From Pacificispira sp965223125 (GTDB taxonomy: Bacteria > Pseudomonadota > Alphaproteobacteria > UBA8366 > Aestuariispiraceae): a stretch of 64,000 nt of DNA. The notes below the pieces were generated by a model. The model made no database searches. It worked only from the letters and a program-made list of their open reading frames with translations, and was not told the origin of the DNA. Below, in pieces: positions 9,199 through 17,782 of this stretch; position 1 is the first letter of the stretch; each line of letters begins with the position of its first letter. The stretch spans positions 2,170,001-2,234,000 of the forward strand of contig OZ244984.1 of the NCBI GenBank assembly GCA_965223125.1, given 5' to 3'. The position numbers were made by a program, and so were the translations under genes.

Positions 9199-10221
9199 AT
9201 GGATAGAACGGAACCCACCCTCTCGGAGCCTCCCCGCAGGAACGGCCCTGGCGGCGAATTACGCCGCATCGGTATAGAAATTGAATTCGCCGCCCTGAAG
9301 CCGTGGGCTGCAGCCGATCTGATTCGATCCCGCTTCGGTGGTACGGTATCGCAGGTGGATGCGCATCGCTTTGAGATTCGAGACAGCGATGCCGGACGCT
9401 TCATTGTCGAACTGGACGCGCAATATGCCCATCCGAACGAGTCCTTGCAGGATACATCAAGGCATGAGTCGTGGATTGCCGATATCGCGGAACTGGCGCG
9501 TAATCTGGATACAGAGGCCAGCCGTCTGATCGGAGAGGTTGGGAGTGATCTGATTCCCTGCGAAGTCGTCTGCCCGCCTATGCCCTGGACCCGTCTGCCC
9601 GAACTGGAGGCGTTGTACCGCGCCTTGAGCGCCGCCGGGGCGCAGGGGACTGATGACGGATTGTTCCATGCATTCGGCCTGCACATGAATGTCGAGGTTC
9701 CGGGAGAGTCCGTTGGTGATATCTTGCCCCAGATTCAGGCCTATCTGCTGCTCGGTCCCTGGCTGCGCAGCGCCATTCAGGTTGATGCGACGCGCCGGAT
9801 TTTCCCCTATATCGATCCATTTCCTGCCGGATATGTGCGGCTTGTCTGTGATCGGACCTATGCGCCCGACCTCAACCGGATGATCGGTGACTATCTTTCC
9901 TTCAACGATACGCGGAACCGGGAACTGGATCTGCTGCCGCTGTTCAGTCATCTGCGTCCGGCCAGGGTTTCCGCTGTGATCGACGATCCGCGCGTGAAGG
10001 CCCGCCCGGCCTATCACTGGCGCTTGCCCAACACGCTTTTTGGCAGTTCGGATGCGGGACCGCTGGCGGAATGGGATCGATGGCTGATGGTGGAGCGGCT
10101 GGCGGCCGACACGACGGGATTGGCCGAGGCCTGTGATGCCTTCCAGGCCATCAGGCCGTTGCCACTGAGCGGTGATGTCGAGTACTTCTCAATTGCCCTG
10201 GCAGAGCGCTATCGGCCATGA
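9199..10221 (+). CDS. Putative amidoligase (glutamine-synthetase-like COOH-NH2 ligase)
   Basis: The 340-residue protein starts with RRIGIEIEFAAL, the acidic ATP/metal-binding strand of the amidoligase_2 family (PF12224), and continues with FIVELDAQYAHP and a DDGLFHAFGLHMNVEV segment that supplies further metal ligands. Such enzymes are predicted from fold to join a carboxyl and an amino group using ATP. It overlaps the downstream amidotransferase gene by ATGA, a gene pair reported in comparative genomics of alphaproteobacteria. The substrate (peptide tag, polyamine or cell-surface amine) is unknown. Confidence 0.82.
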   Translation: MDRTEPTLSEPPRRNGPGGELRRIGIEIEFAALKPWAAADLIRSRFGGTVSQVDAHRFEIRDSDAGRFIVELDAQYAHPNESLQDTSRHESWIADIAELARNLDTEASRLIGEVGSDLIPCEVVCPPMPWTRLPELEALYRALSAAGAQGTDDGLFHAFGLHMNVEVPGESVGDILPQIQAYLLLGPWLRSAIQVDATRRIFPYIDPFPAGYVRLVCDRTYAPDLNRMIGDYLSFNDTRNRELDLLPLFSHLRPARVSAVIDDPRVKARPAYHWRLPNTLFGSSDAGPLAEWDRWLMVERLAADTTGLAEACDAFQAIRPLPLSGDVEYFSIALAERYRP

Positions 10222-10904
10222 CCCGTCCGGTGATCGGGGTTACGACCAGCCATGAGCGCGGCTGGTGGGCCTGGCAGTTCCATCGCTTCGCCATCTGGCG
10301 TGCGGGTGGTGTCGCAAAGCGACTGACCGCCGAACGGGTTCGAAACCCGGCGCAGTGCCTTGCCAAGCTGGATGGATTGATTATCGGTGGCGGAGATGAC
10401 ATATCCGCCACCCTTTACGATGGTTCCCTTGATCTGGAAATCCGCACCGACCCGAAGCGGGATGCGCTGGAAATGGCTTTGCTGTCCGCGTCTGAAGGAA
10501 GCGATTTGCCGGTGCTCGGCGTCTGTCGGGGCGCGCAGATGCTGGCACTCTGGCGCGGCGGTTCGCTGATCCGGGATATTTACGACCATTTTGGTGGTCT
10601 GCCTCGGCTGCGCACCGTTCTCCCTCGACTGCGCATCATCCTGGCGCAGCCAAGCCTGCTATCGGAAATTCTCAACAGGGCTCAGTTAAGGGTGAATGCC
10701 TTGCATCATCAATCCATCGATCATCCGGGCACGACCATGCGAATCGTCGCCCGCGACCGGTATGGTGTGACACAGGCGATAGAACATACGGGAGAGCGTT
10801 TCCTGATCGGGGTGCAATGGCATCCGGAGTTTCTGCCACAGAAGCAAAGCCAGCAACGGCTGTTCCAGGCCCTCATCGCATCCGCGAATGCCAATCGGAA
10901 ATAG
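10218..10904 (+). CDS. Class I glutamine amidotransferase / gamma-glutamyl hydrolase (peptidase C26)
   Basis: The 228-residue protein has the nucleophile motif GVCRGAQ (Cys near residue 101), GLIIGGGDDI near 55, and the catalytic His-Glu in GVQWHPEF near 197-204. This is the triad of gamma-glutamyl-GABA hydrolases such as PuuD. It overlaps the amidoligase gene, so the two are likely made together; it may release ammonia for the ligase or cleave the gamma-glutamyl bond that the ligase makes. Its TAG stop is the first base set of a TAGCGAC repeat described in the serC leader. Confidence 0.85.
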   Translation: MTRPVIGVTTSHERGWWAWQFHRFAIWRAGGVAKRLTAERVRNPAQCLAKLDGLIIGGGDDISATLYDGSLDLEIRTDPKRDALEMALLSASEGSDLPVLGVCRGAQMLALWRGGSLIRDIYDHFGGLPRLRTVLPRLRIILAQPSLLSEILNRAQLRVNALHHQSIDHPGTTMRIVARDRYGVTQAIEHTGERFLIGVQWHPEFLPQKQSQQRLFQALIASANANRK

Positions 10905-11006
10905 CGACACTTTTTTCCATTTTAGCGACCCCTTCGGCATTGACGCCGGTGCCTGACCTGCCTAGCTTCCGCCCCGTCCCACCGACCCTTTACGGAGTTC
11001 ACGCCC
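10905..11006 (+). promoter_or_regulatory. serC leader region, possible serC RNA motif
   Basis: The 102 bases before serC hold a direct repeat TAGCGAC (10902-10908 and 10923-10929, 21 bases apart, two helical turns) around a T-rich tract. They also hold a small hairpin CGGC/GCCG (10935-10938 with 10045-like partner at 10945-10948) that competes with an alternative GGCA/TGCC pairing (10936-10939 with 10950-10953). A conserved structured leader (serC motif) is known upstream of serC-serA operons in Alphaproteobacteria; the position fits but I could not match a consensus. ACGGAG near 10994 is the ribosome binding site for the GTG start. Confidence 0.4.
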
Positions 11007-12167
11007 GTGCCCCAATCTCCTGTCAGACCGGATCGCCGTCCAGCCAATCCGAATTTTTCCTCCGGCCCCTGCGCCAAGCGGCCTGGCTGGTCACCCGACG
11101 TTCTGAAAGACGCCCTGCTCGGGCGGTCCCATCGCTCTGCCCCCGGTAAGGCAAAGCTGAAGGAGGTGATTGACCGGACGCGCGCCATCCTGGGAATCCC
11201 TGACGATTATCGGATCGGGATCGTACCGGCCTCTGATACCGGCGCGGTCGAAATGGCGCTCTGGTCGCTGCTCGGCCCGCGTGGTGTCGATATGGTCGCC
11301 TGGGAAAGCTTTGGGAAGACCTGGGTTTCCGATGTCGTGAAGCAGTTGAAACTGGATGATGTGCGCGCGATAGAGGCGGATTATGGATTGATACCCGATC
11401 TCGATCAGGTGGACCCGGATCGCGATGTGGTCTTTACCTGGAATGGGACAACCAGCGGCGTTCGGGTTCCCGATGCGGACTGGATCGCGCCGGACCGGAA
11501 GGGGCTGACAATCTGCGATGCGACCTCGGCAGTCTTCGCGATGCGCCTGCCCTGGGACAGGCTGGATGTCACGACCTGGTCCTGGCAGAAGGTGCTGGGC
11601 GGGGAGGGCGCGCATGGCATGATCGTTTTGTCTCATCGTGCAGTGGCTCGGCTGGAAAGTTACAGCCCGCCCTGGCCGATGCCGAAACTGTTCCGCATGA
11701 CCAAGGGCGGCAAGCTGATCGACGGGATTTTCACCGGGGAGACGATCAACACGCCCTCCATGCTCTGTGTCGAGGATGCGCTGGACTCGCTGCGCTGGGC
11801 AGAGAGTGTCGGTGGGCTGGACGGCATGATCGCGCGGTCCCAGGCCAATCTGGAAATGATCGAGGACTGGGTGCTGACCCGCGACTGGATCGACTTCCTG
11901 CCTTCCGACCCGGCAACCCGCTCCAATACCTCGATCTGTCTGATGCTGTCCGATTCCTGCCCGCTGGAAGGTGCGGCACGGGATAGCGCGCCAAAGCGAA
12001 TGGCGGGCCTGCTGGACAAGGAAGGTGTCGCCTATGACATCAACGGCTACCGCGACGCACCTCCAGGCCTGCGCATCTGGGGTGGGGCGACTGTCGAAAC
12101 ATCGGATATAGCGGCGCTGTTGCCCTGGCTCGACTGGGCCTATGAAACGATTCTGGCAGGGGAGTGA
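11007..12167 (+). CDS. serC: Phosphoserine aminotransferase
   Basis: SerC converts 3-phosphohydroxypyruvate and glutamate to phosphoserine and 2-oxoglutarate with pyridoxal phosphate. The 386-residue protein shows NFSSGPCAKRPGW at the N-terminus, FTWNGTTSGVRVPDADW for cofactor binding, and the Schiff-base Lys195 in SWQKVLGGEG. It belongs to the alphaproteobacterial long SerC type. Translation starts at GTG 11007 (MPQSPVRP), with ACGGAG upstream. serA follows after four bases, so the two enzymes form an operon. Confidence 0.95.
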   Translation: MPQSPVRPDRRPANPNFSSGPCAKRPGWSPDVLKDALLGRSHRSAPGKAKLKEVIDRTRAILGIPDDYRIGIVPASDTGAVEMALWSLLGPRGVDMVAWESFGKTWVSDVVKQLKLDDVRAIEADYGLIPDLDQVDPDRDVVFTWNGTTSGVRVPDADWIAPDRKGLTICDATSAVFAMRLPWDRLDVTTWSWQKVLGGEGAHGMIVLSHRAVARLESYSPPWPMPKLFRMTKGGKLIDGIFTGETINTPSMLCVEDALDSLRWAESVGGLDGMIARSQANLEMIEDWVLTRDWIDFLPSDPATRSNTSICLMLSDSCPLEGAARDSAPKRMAGLLDKEGVAYDINGYRDAPPGLRIWGGATVETSDIAALLPWLDWAYETILAGE

Positions 12168-12171
12168 CACG

Positions 12172-13752
12172 ATGCCGAAGGTTCTGATTTCAGACAGCCT
12201 GAGCGACCGCGCAGTGGAAATCTTCCGGGAGCGCGGGATCGAGGTTGATTTTGAACCCGGCCTGTCTGCCGAGTCGCTGTTGGCGCGGATCGGGGATTAT
12301 GACGGGCTGGCCATCCGCTCTGCGACCAAAGTCACTGCCGAGGTGCTGGCGGCGGGCAATGGCCGCCTGAAGGTCGTCGGGCGTGCCGGGATCGGGGTCG
12401 ACAATGTGGATCTGGCCGCCGCCACCCGTCACGGCACCGTGGTCATGAACACGCCCTTCGGCAATTCAATCACCACTGCAGAGCATGCGATTTCGATGAT
12501 GATGGCACTCGCTCGCCAGATCCCTGCCGCCGACGCCTCGACCCGGGCCGGGAAGTGGGAGAAATCGAAATTCATGGGGGTTGAACTGTTTGGCAAGACG
12601 CTTGGCCTGGTCGGGGCCGGAAATATCGGGTCCATCGTCGCCGACCGCGCCCAGGGCCTGAAAATGAAGGTGATCGCCTTCGATCCCTTCCTGTCCCCTG
12701 CCCGCGCCCAGGATCTGGGGGTGGAGAAGGTCGATCTGGACACGCTTCTTACCCGATCCGACTTCATCACCATCCACACGCCGTTGACCGATGGCACCCG
12801 TAACCTGCTGAACGCAACGACGCTGGCGAAATGCAAGACCGGGGTTCGTGTGATCAACTGCGCGCGTGGCGGTATCATCGACGAGGCAGCGCTGAAGGAT
12901 GCGCTGGAAAGCGGAAAAGTGGCGGGTGCGGCGCTTGACGTCTTTGCCGAGGAACCGGCGCGGGAGAATCCGCTCTTCGCTCTGCCCAATGTCGTTGCAA
13001 CCCCGCATCTGGGGGCGGCGACGGAGGAGGCGCAGGAAAATGTCGCGCTTCAGGTCGCCGAGCAGATGTCGGATTATCTCCTGACCGGAGCGGTCAGCAA
13101 TGCGCTCAACATGCCTTCCATCTCGGCGGAGGATGCGCCCCGCCTGCAGCCCTATATGGCGCTTGCCTGCCAGTTGGGGGCATTCGCCGGGCAGGTCACC
13201 GAAACCGGGATCAAGGCGGTGACGCTGGAATTCGAAGGTCATGTTGCGAAGCTGAACGTGAAGCCACTGGTCCAGGCCTGCCTGGCCGAGGTGATGAAGC
13301 CGTTCTCCGATGCGGTGAACATGGTCAACGCGCCGGTCTTTGCGCGCGAGCGCGGGATTGACGTTGCCGAGGTCATCCATGACCGGCCCGGCGATTACCA
13401 GACCCTGATCAAGCTCACCCTCACGACCGAGCGTTTCGTGCGATCCGTCTCCGGTACGCTGTTCGGGGGCAAGCTGCCGCGTCTTGTCGATATCAAGGGG
13501 ATTGCGATAGAGGCGGAACTGACACCTCACATGCTGTACATTACCAACCATGACAAGCCGGGCCTGATTGGTGGGCTTGGTACGGTCCTGGGTGATGCCG
13601 GGATCAATATTGCAACCTTCCATCTGGGACGCGCCGAAGCCGGGGGCGATGCCATCGCGCTGATCTCCATCGACGAGGAACTGCCGGACGCCGTGTTGCA
13701 GAAACTGGCGGCCCTACCCCAGATCAAGCAGGTGAAGGCACTGAAGTTCTGA
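12172..13752 (+). CDS. serA: D-3-phosphoglycerate dehydrogenase
   Basis: SerA oxidises 3-phosphoglycerate to phosphohydroxypyruvate, the first step of serine synthesis. The 526-residue long form has the catalytic/NAD domains (GRAGIGVDNVD near 75; GLVGAGNIGSIVADRA near 145-160; INCARGGIIDE; HLGAATEEAQENVA with the catalytic His near 281), an intervening ASB domain, and a C-terminal ACT domain (about 450-526, ITNHDKPGLIGGLG) for serine feedback. The start ATG at 12172 follows the serC stop by four bases; an in-frame ATG at 12142 lies within serC. Confidence 0.96.
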   Translation: MPKVLISDSLSDRAVEIFRERGIEVDFEPGLSAESLLARIGDYDGLAIRSATKVTAEVLAAGNGRLKVVGRAGIGVDNVDLAAATRHGTVVMNTPFGNSITTAEHAISMMMALARQIPAADASTRAGKWEKSKFMGVELFGKTLGLVGAGNIGSIVADRAQGLKMKVIAFDPFLSPARAQDLGVEKVDLDTLLTRSDFITIHTPLTDGTRNLLNATTLAKCKTGVRVINCARGGIIDEAALKDALESGKVAGAALDVFAEEPARENPLFALPNVVATPHLGAATEEAQENVALQVAEQMSDYLLTGAVSNALNMPSISAEDAPRLQPYMALACQLGAFAGQVTETGIKAVTLEFEGHVAKLNVKPLVQACLAEVMKPFSDAVNMVNAPVFARERGIDVAEVIHDRPGDYQTLIKLTLTTERFVRSVSGTLFGGKLPRLVDIKGIAIEAELTPHMLYITNHDKPGLIGGLGTVLGDAGINIATFHLGRAEAGGDAIALISIDEELPDAVLQKLAALPQIKQVKALKF

Positions 13753-13783
13753 TCCGCTGGAACAAAGCCATCCAGCATGAAAA

Positions 13784-13812
13784 AGGGCCGTTCCTTATGC
13801 GGGAACGGCCCT
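13784..13812 (-). terminator. Rho-independent terminator of the atp F0 operon
   Basis: An 11-base perfect stem, AGGGCCGTTCC at 13784-13794 with GGAACGGCCCT at 13802-13812, has a seven-base loop. Read on the minus strand it is followed by TTTTTC, so it ends the atp transcript; it may also stop serA transcription from the other side. Confidence 0.85.
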
Positions 13813-13836
13813 GAATTCGTTACTTGGTATTCCAGA

Positions 13837-14334
13837 TCAGTGAAGTTTTCCGGGCAGGGCCTTGATCGCGTCATCAATGGCCTTGTCACCGCCCTTGCCG
13901 TCCATGGAGGCTCTCAGCATCTGGGCGGAAGCGGCAATCGCCATATCGACGGCAAGGTTCTTGACCTCGGCAATCGCGTTGGCCTGAGCCTGGGCGATCT
14001 TGTCCATGGCCTGTTTCTCGCGGCGGTCCATCGATTCCTTGAAGCGCGCATCCAGTTCCTTCTTCATGGATTTGGATTCGCTCTTTGCGGATTCGATGAT
14101 GGCTGCGGCCTGTTCCCCTGCATCACGCTGGGCGCGCTTGAGTTCGGCCAGTGCGGCACTGGCTTCTTCCTTCAGCGCCTCAGCCTGCGCGATTTCGTCC
14201 CGGATACGCTTGATCCGGCCATCCACCGCATTGGCAATGGTCGGGCGACCCTTCCAGACGACAAGCAACACGAAAATGACGAAGGAAACCAGAACCCAGA
14301 AATCGGTTGATTGCAGGATTGATGAATGTTCCAT
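13837..14334 (-). CDS. atpF: F0F1 ATP synthase subunit b
   Basis: The 165-residue protein has one N-terminal membrane helix (STDFWVLVSFVIFVLLVVW, about 9-27) followed by a long charged helix, the peripheral stalk that holds F1 to the a subunit. It is last in the operon, four bases after the b' gene, before the terminator at 13784. Together with b' it forms the b/b' heterodimer typical of phototrophs and many Alphaproteobacteria. Confidence 0.94.
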   Translation of the reverse strand: MEHSSILQSTDFWVLVSFVIFVLLVVWKGRPTIANAVDGRIKRIRDEIAQAEALKEEASAALAELKRAQRDAGEQAAAIIESAKSESKSMKKELDARFKESMDRREKQAMDKIAQAQANAIAEVKNLAVDMAIAASAQMLRASMDGKGGDKAIDDAIKALPGKLH

Positions 14335-14338
14335 GAAA

Positions 14339-14935
14339 TCAGGCCCCCTTCTCGATGGCGTCCAGAGCCTTGGTCACGTCCTTGGCAGTGGCAGCCTTGC
14401 CGGTCAGCTTCTGGATCGTGGCGGCGGCGACTTCACCAGCAACGTCCCGGACTGAAGCGAGGGCTTCCTTCCGTGCTTCGTCGATTGCGGTCTGGGCATC
14501 GGCCAGTTTGGCTTCCAGATCGGCGTCCAGCTTGTCTTGCTTCTTGGCATGATCAGCGGCGATTTTGTCCTGGGCCTTGCGCAGGATGTCCTGTGCCTCG
14601 GATCGCGCTCCGGACAGGGTCTTTTCGACCGCTGCCTCGACATCCGCGATTTCCGCACGAATCTGTTCCGCCCGCTCCAGGTCGGCGCGGATTTTCTGTT
14701 CACGGGCCTCGATCACATCCCCGACGCGAGGGATGGCAACCTTCCACATCAGGATCAGCAGCACCGTGAAGGTGATCGCCAGCCAGAAAACCTGACTGGA
14801 ATAGGAACTGGTATCCAGTTGCGGCATGCCGACCTTCTCCCCCTCCGCCGCAAGGGCGAAAGCGGGTGAAAGAACGGTGGCGGTCGCAGCGAGGATTGTC
14901 GCGCGGCAAATGCCCGTCTTGAGAACCGGGTTCAT
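14339..14935 (-). CDS. atpF2: F0F1 ATP synthase subunit b'
   Basis: The 198-residue second stalk subunit contains the membrane helix VFWLAITFTVLLILMW (about 51-66) and a long coiled helix. The N-terminal 31 residues look like a cleavable signal peptide (hydrophobic AATATVLSPAFALA before AEGEKVG), ahead of the MPQLDTSSYSSQ sequence at which b' proteins usually begin. The start at 14935 has GGGGAG six bases upstream; an ATG at 14953 is in frame but lacks a site. Confidence 0.92.
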   Translation of the reverse strand: MNPVLKTGICRATILAATATVLSPAFALAAEGEKVGMPQLDTSSYSSQVFWLAITFTVLLILMWKVAIPRVGDVIEAREQKIRADLERAEQIRAEIADVEAAVEKTLSGARSEAQDILRKAQDKIAADHAKKQDKLDADLEAKLADAQTAIDEARKEALASVRDVAGEVAAATIQKLTGKAATAKDVTKALDAIEKGA

Positions 14936-15026
14936 CCTGAACTCCCCTTTCATTAGGATCGGCCCCGACTGGAGCCTGTTGAAGGGGGCGGCCTGAATAT
15001 GCCGCCCCACCCCAGGACCCAACGTC

Positions 15027-15251
15027 TTAGGTGAAGAGAATCAGGAAGGCGATCAGCAGCGCGTAGAGGGCGACGGCCTCAACCAGCGCGAAGCCCAGCA
15101 TCGCAAGACCGAAAACCTGGCTGCGGGAGGCAGGGTTGCGGGCGACCGATGTGATGAGAGAGGAGAAGATGTTGCCGATACCGGTACCAACACCGAAAAG
15201 ACAGATCACGGCCAGACCGGCCCCGATCATTTTTGCTGCTTCGAGTTCCAT
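15027..15251 (-). CDS. atpE: F0F1 ATP synthase subunit c
   Basis: The 74-residue hydrophobic hairpin is the proton-carrying ring subunit. The proton-binding carboxylate is Glu58 in GFALVEAVALY and the polar loop is ARNPAS near 37-42. The ATG at 15251 is preferred to a GTG at 15260 because AAGGAG is eight bases upstream of the former and only two bases from the latter. Confidence 0.95.
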   Translation of the reverse strand: MELEAAKMIGAGLAVICLFGVGTGIGNIFSSLITSVARNPASRSQVFGLAMLGFALVEAVALYALLIAFLILFT

Positions 15252-15375
15252 TCCATTCACTCCTTACAATGCGCACGGGCTCTGCCGTGCTTCCGTTTTG
15301 GATCGGACGGGGGCTGTTTATGGCCCGCCCGACCCGCGAAACTTGAACCACCGGTCCCAGCGATTTCCCCACCGA

Positions 15376-16107
15376 TCAGTGCAGGTGCAGGCTGTCGTTG
15401 AGGTAGAGACAGGTCAGGACCGTGAACACATAGGCCTGAAGGAAGGCGACCAGGATTTCAAATCCGGTCAGCGCCACCATCATCGCGATGGGAAGGATGC
15501 TGCCGACCCCGAAGGTCACGGCTCCCAGCCCGAACACAAAGCCCGCAAACACTTTCAGCATCGTGTGGCCCGCCATCATGTTGGCGAACAGTCGCACCGA
15601 CATGCTGACCGGGCGGGACAGGTAGGAGATGATCTCGATCGGGATCATCAGCGGATAGAGGATCACCGGCGCGCCCTTCGGCACGAAGAAGCTAAAGAAA
15701 TGCAATCCGTGTTTCAGGATACCAATCAGCGTCACCATCAGGAAGACGGCGGTCGCCAGGGCGAGCGTCACGATGATATGGCTGGTGAAGGTGAAGCTGC
15801 CGGGGATCAGCCCCAGCATGTTGCCGAACAGGGTGAACATGAACAGCGTGAAGATGAAGGGGAAATACTTGCGCCCCTCGTCGCCGACATTCTCGCGGAT
15901 CATGCTGCCGACGAATTCGTACATCGATTCCGCCATCGACTGCCAGCGGCCCGGCACCATTTCGCGCTTCGACATGCCGATCACCATGAACCCGGTGATC
16001 GCGACTACTGTCAGCGACATCCACAGCGCGGAATTGGTATAGGCGACCATTTCCACCGGCCCGGAGGACAGCGGCTTGATGATGAATTGATCGAGCGGAC
16101 CTGCCAC
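15376..16107 (-). CDS. atpB: F0F1 ATP synthase subunit a
   Basis: The 243-residue polytopic membrane protein forms the proton half-channels beside the c-ring. The essential arginine is Arg172 in SVRLFANMMAGH, and the C-terminal helix LTGFEILVAFLQAYVFTVL is family-typical. It lies between atpI and atpE in the standard alphaproteobacterial order. Confidence 0.95.
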   Translation of the reverse strand: MAGPLDQFIIKPLSSGPVEMVAYTNSALWMSLTVVAITGFMVIGMSKREMVPGRWQSMAESMYEFVGSMIRENVGDEGRKYFPFIFTLFMFTLFGNMLGLIPGSFTFTSHIIVTLALATAVFLMVTLIGILKHGLHFFSFFVPKGAPVILYPLMIPIEIISYLSRPVSMSVRLFANMMAGHTMLKVFAGFVFGLGAVTFGVGSILPIAMMVALTGFEILVAFLQAYVFTVLTCLYLNDSLHLH

Positions 16108-16263
16108 GGCGAACCCCTTCTCTAGCGTCTGGTCAAACGTTCAAAATCCAGAAGGGGGAATACAGTCCACATCCCGGTTTGCCAAGTGCGAAAGCCGCCC
16201 TGCGACTTTCAGCCCCCCTTCACACCACTCTCAACCAACCCACTGACAACCAATCCGGCCCGA

Positions 16264-16665
16264 CTAACCTTCATCTTTCGGCGGCTTTACCAACTCATCA
16301 CCGGGGCGGCGCCAGCCGACACCCTGATCCATGCCGCTGGCCAGACGGTAGACATTCGAAATTCCAGCAGCCCCGCCGAAAAAGAAAAACACGATCATCA
16401 ACCATGGCCCGGTCTCGAGCCATCGGTCGAGACCATACCCGATCCCGACCCCGATCCCGATCGCCGCGACCAGTTCGGTGCCGAGACGTAGAGCAAAGCC
16501 GACGCCCTGCATCCCCGACTTCGGGGCCTCCCCCTGTTGCGACCGTCCGGATTTGCCGGAGCGGGCATTCTGGGTATCCTGCGCGGCGCGCAGCCTTGCC
16601 TCGAAATCCGCCGCCGGAGACGGCGGTTCCTGCGCCTTTGAGGACTCGGGATCGTCCTCGGCCAT
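16264..16665 (-). CDS. atpI: ATP synthase protein I
   Basis: The 133-residue protein has a charged N-terminal part (SKAQEPPSPAADFEARLRAA), the AtpI-type helices around GFALRLGTELVAAIGIGVGIGYGLDRW and LMIVFFFFGGAAG, and a basic C-terminus. AtpI assists c-ring assembly and is the usual first gene of the F0 operon. The start at 16665 (MAEDDPESS) has AAAGGG upstream; the open frame continues 24 codons further but without family support. Confidence 0.9.
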   Translation of the reverse strand: MAEDDPESSKAQEPPSPAADFEARLRAAQDTQNARSGKSGRSQQGEAPKSGMQGVGFALRLGTELVAAIGIGVGIGYGLDRWLETGPWLMIVFFFFGGAAGISNVYRLASGMDQGVGWRRPGDELVKPPKDEG

Positions 16666-16971
16666 TGCGGTGGAACCCTTTCCTGTCAGCGCGGATTCAC
16701 CGGGGCGGCTGCCCCTGCGGTTCACGCGCGCGGACACTAGTCGGACAGGCTTTCGGAGTCAAGAAATGCGCGCGTCGGATGGTCGATTTCGGTCATGGTT
16801 TTACAGAAAGGACGGGTGTTTCGGATGGAACCTGATACTGTCATCGTAATTCGTTGCGCATGCGCCAATCCTTCGCCGATTCAACCCCGTCAACGATGGA
16901 TGCCGTCCTGTGACGGATGACACGCTGCGATCCCGCAGGGTGTTTAAAAACGATGTGAGAAAGAAACCCAA
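16666..16971. other. Intergenic region before atpI and the 44-residue gene
   Basis: These 306 bases should hold the minus-strand atp promoter and the plus-strand promoter of the small gene at 16972. I see no clear -35/-10 pair with good spacing and no coding sequence I can support. Confidence 0.4.
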
Positions 16972-17106
16972 ATGGCCAAAGGTAATAACAGTCGCGGGAA
17001 CAAGGAAGCGAAGAAACCCAAGCAGGAAAAGCCTAAGGTTCTCGCCACCGCCAATTCCAATGCCGGGAAACCGGTTCTGGGCGCGAATGTGAAAAAGGTT
17101 AAGTAG
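16972..17106 (+). CDS. Small basic protein, 44 residues
   Basis: An ATG at 16972 opens a 44-codon frame ending in TAG at 17104-17106: MAKGNNSRGNKEAKKPKQEK, then PKVLATANSNAGKPVLGANVKKVK. It is rich in Lys, Asn and Gly and lacks hydrophobic segments. Short basic proteins beginning MAKG..(R/N)..NKE(A/I)KKPK are widespread in Proteobacteria, so I believe it is real, but no function is known to me. A weak GAGAAAG lies upstream. It ends just before a hairpin at 17116. Confidence 0.7.
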   Translation: MAKGNNSRGNKEAKKPKQEKPKVLATANSNAGKPVLGANVKKVK

Positions 17107-17115
17107 AAGGAACTG

Positions 17116-17149
17116 GACATCGATCCATCACGAAGGGTGGATCGATGTC
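17116..17149. terminator. Hairpin between the convergent small gene and folE
   Basis: A perfect 12-base stem, GACATCGATCCA at 17116-17127 and TGGATCGATGTC at 17138-17149, with a ten-base loop, sits between converging genes. There is no clean T-run on either side, so terminator function is likely but not proven. Confidence 0.5.
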
Positions 17150-17173
17150 ACCGGCTTTCGGACTGTCTTGCGA

Positions 17174-17770
17174 TCAGATCATCGCCAGGAATTCGCGTCG
17201 GGCCTCCGGATTTTCGCGGAAGGCACCCAGCATATGGCTGGTGATAGTGCTGACACCCGGTTTGTGGATTCCGCGTGTGGTCATGCACTGATGTTCGGCA
17301 TCGATCACCACGGCTACACCGCGGGGTTGCAGTGCACGGTTGATCGTATCGGCAATCTGAACCGTCATGGTTTCCTGCGTCTGAAGACGCTTGGCATAGA
17401 TATCGACGACGCGGGCGAGCTTTGAGATACCGACGACGCGGTTCTTCGGCAGATAGGCGACATGGGCGGTGCCGATGATCGGGACCATGTGATGCTCGCA
17501 ATGGCTCTCGAACGGAATCGCGCGCAGCATGACCATCTCGTCATAGCCTTCGGTTTCCTCGAAGGTACGGCGCAGTTCTTCCTCCGGGTCGGTGGCATAG
17601 CCGGAATAGAATTCCTCATAGGAACGCGCGACGCGGTTCGGCGTGTCACGCAGACCCTCGCGGGTCGGGTCGTCCCCGGCCCAGCGCAGCAACACGCGCA
17701 CGGCTTCCTCCGCCTCCTGCAGGGTGGGGCGGGCGGCGACGATTCTCGGGCGCAATGCCTTGTCCGACAT
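17174..17770 (-). CDS. folE: GTP cyclohydrolase I
   Basis: FolE converts GTP to 7,8-dihydroneopterin triphosphate, the first step of folate synthesis. The 198-residue protein carries the zinc-site motif HCEHHMVPI and the second cysteine in QCMTTRG, plus RVVDIYAKRLQTQE. The start at 17770 (MSDKALRPR) fits the family; the frame is open far upstream but only as read-through of non-coding sequence. A promoter and a palindrome described separately lie just upstream. Confidence 0.95.
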   Translation of the reverse strand: MSDKALRPRIVAARPTLQEAEEAVRVLLRWAGDDPTREGLRDTPNRVARSYEEFYSGYATDPEEELRRTFEETEGYDEMVMLRAIPFESHCEHHMVPIIGTAHVAYLPKNRVVGISKLARVVDIYAKRLQTQETMTVQIADTINRALQPRGVAVVIDAEHQCMTTRGIHKPGVSTITSHMLGAFRENPEARREFLAMI

Positions 17771-17782
17771 GACAAGAAACCT

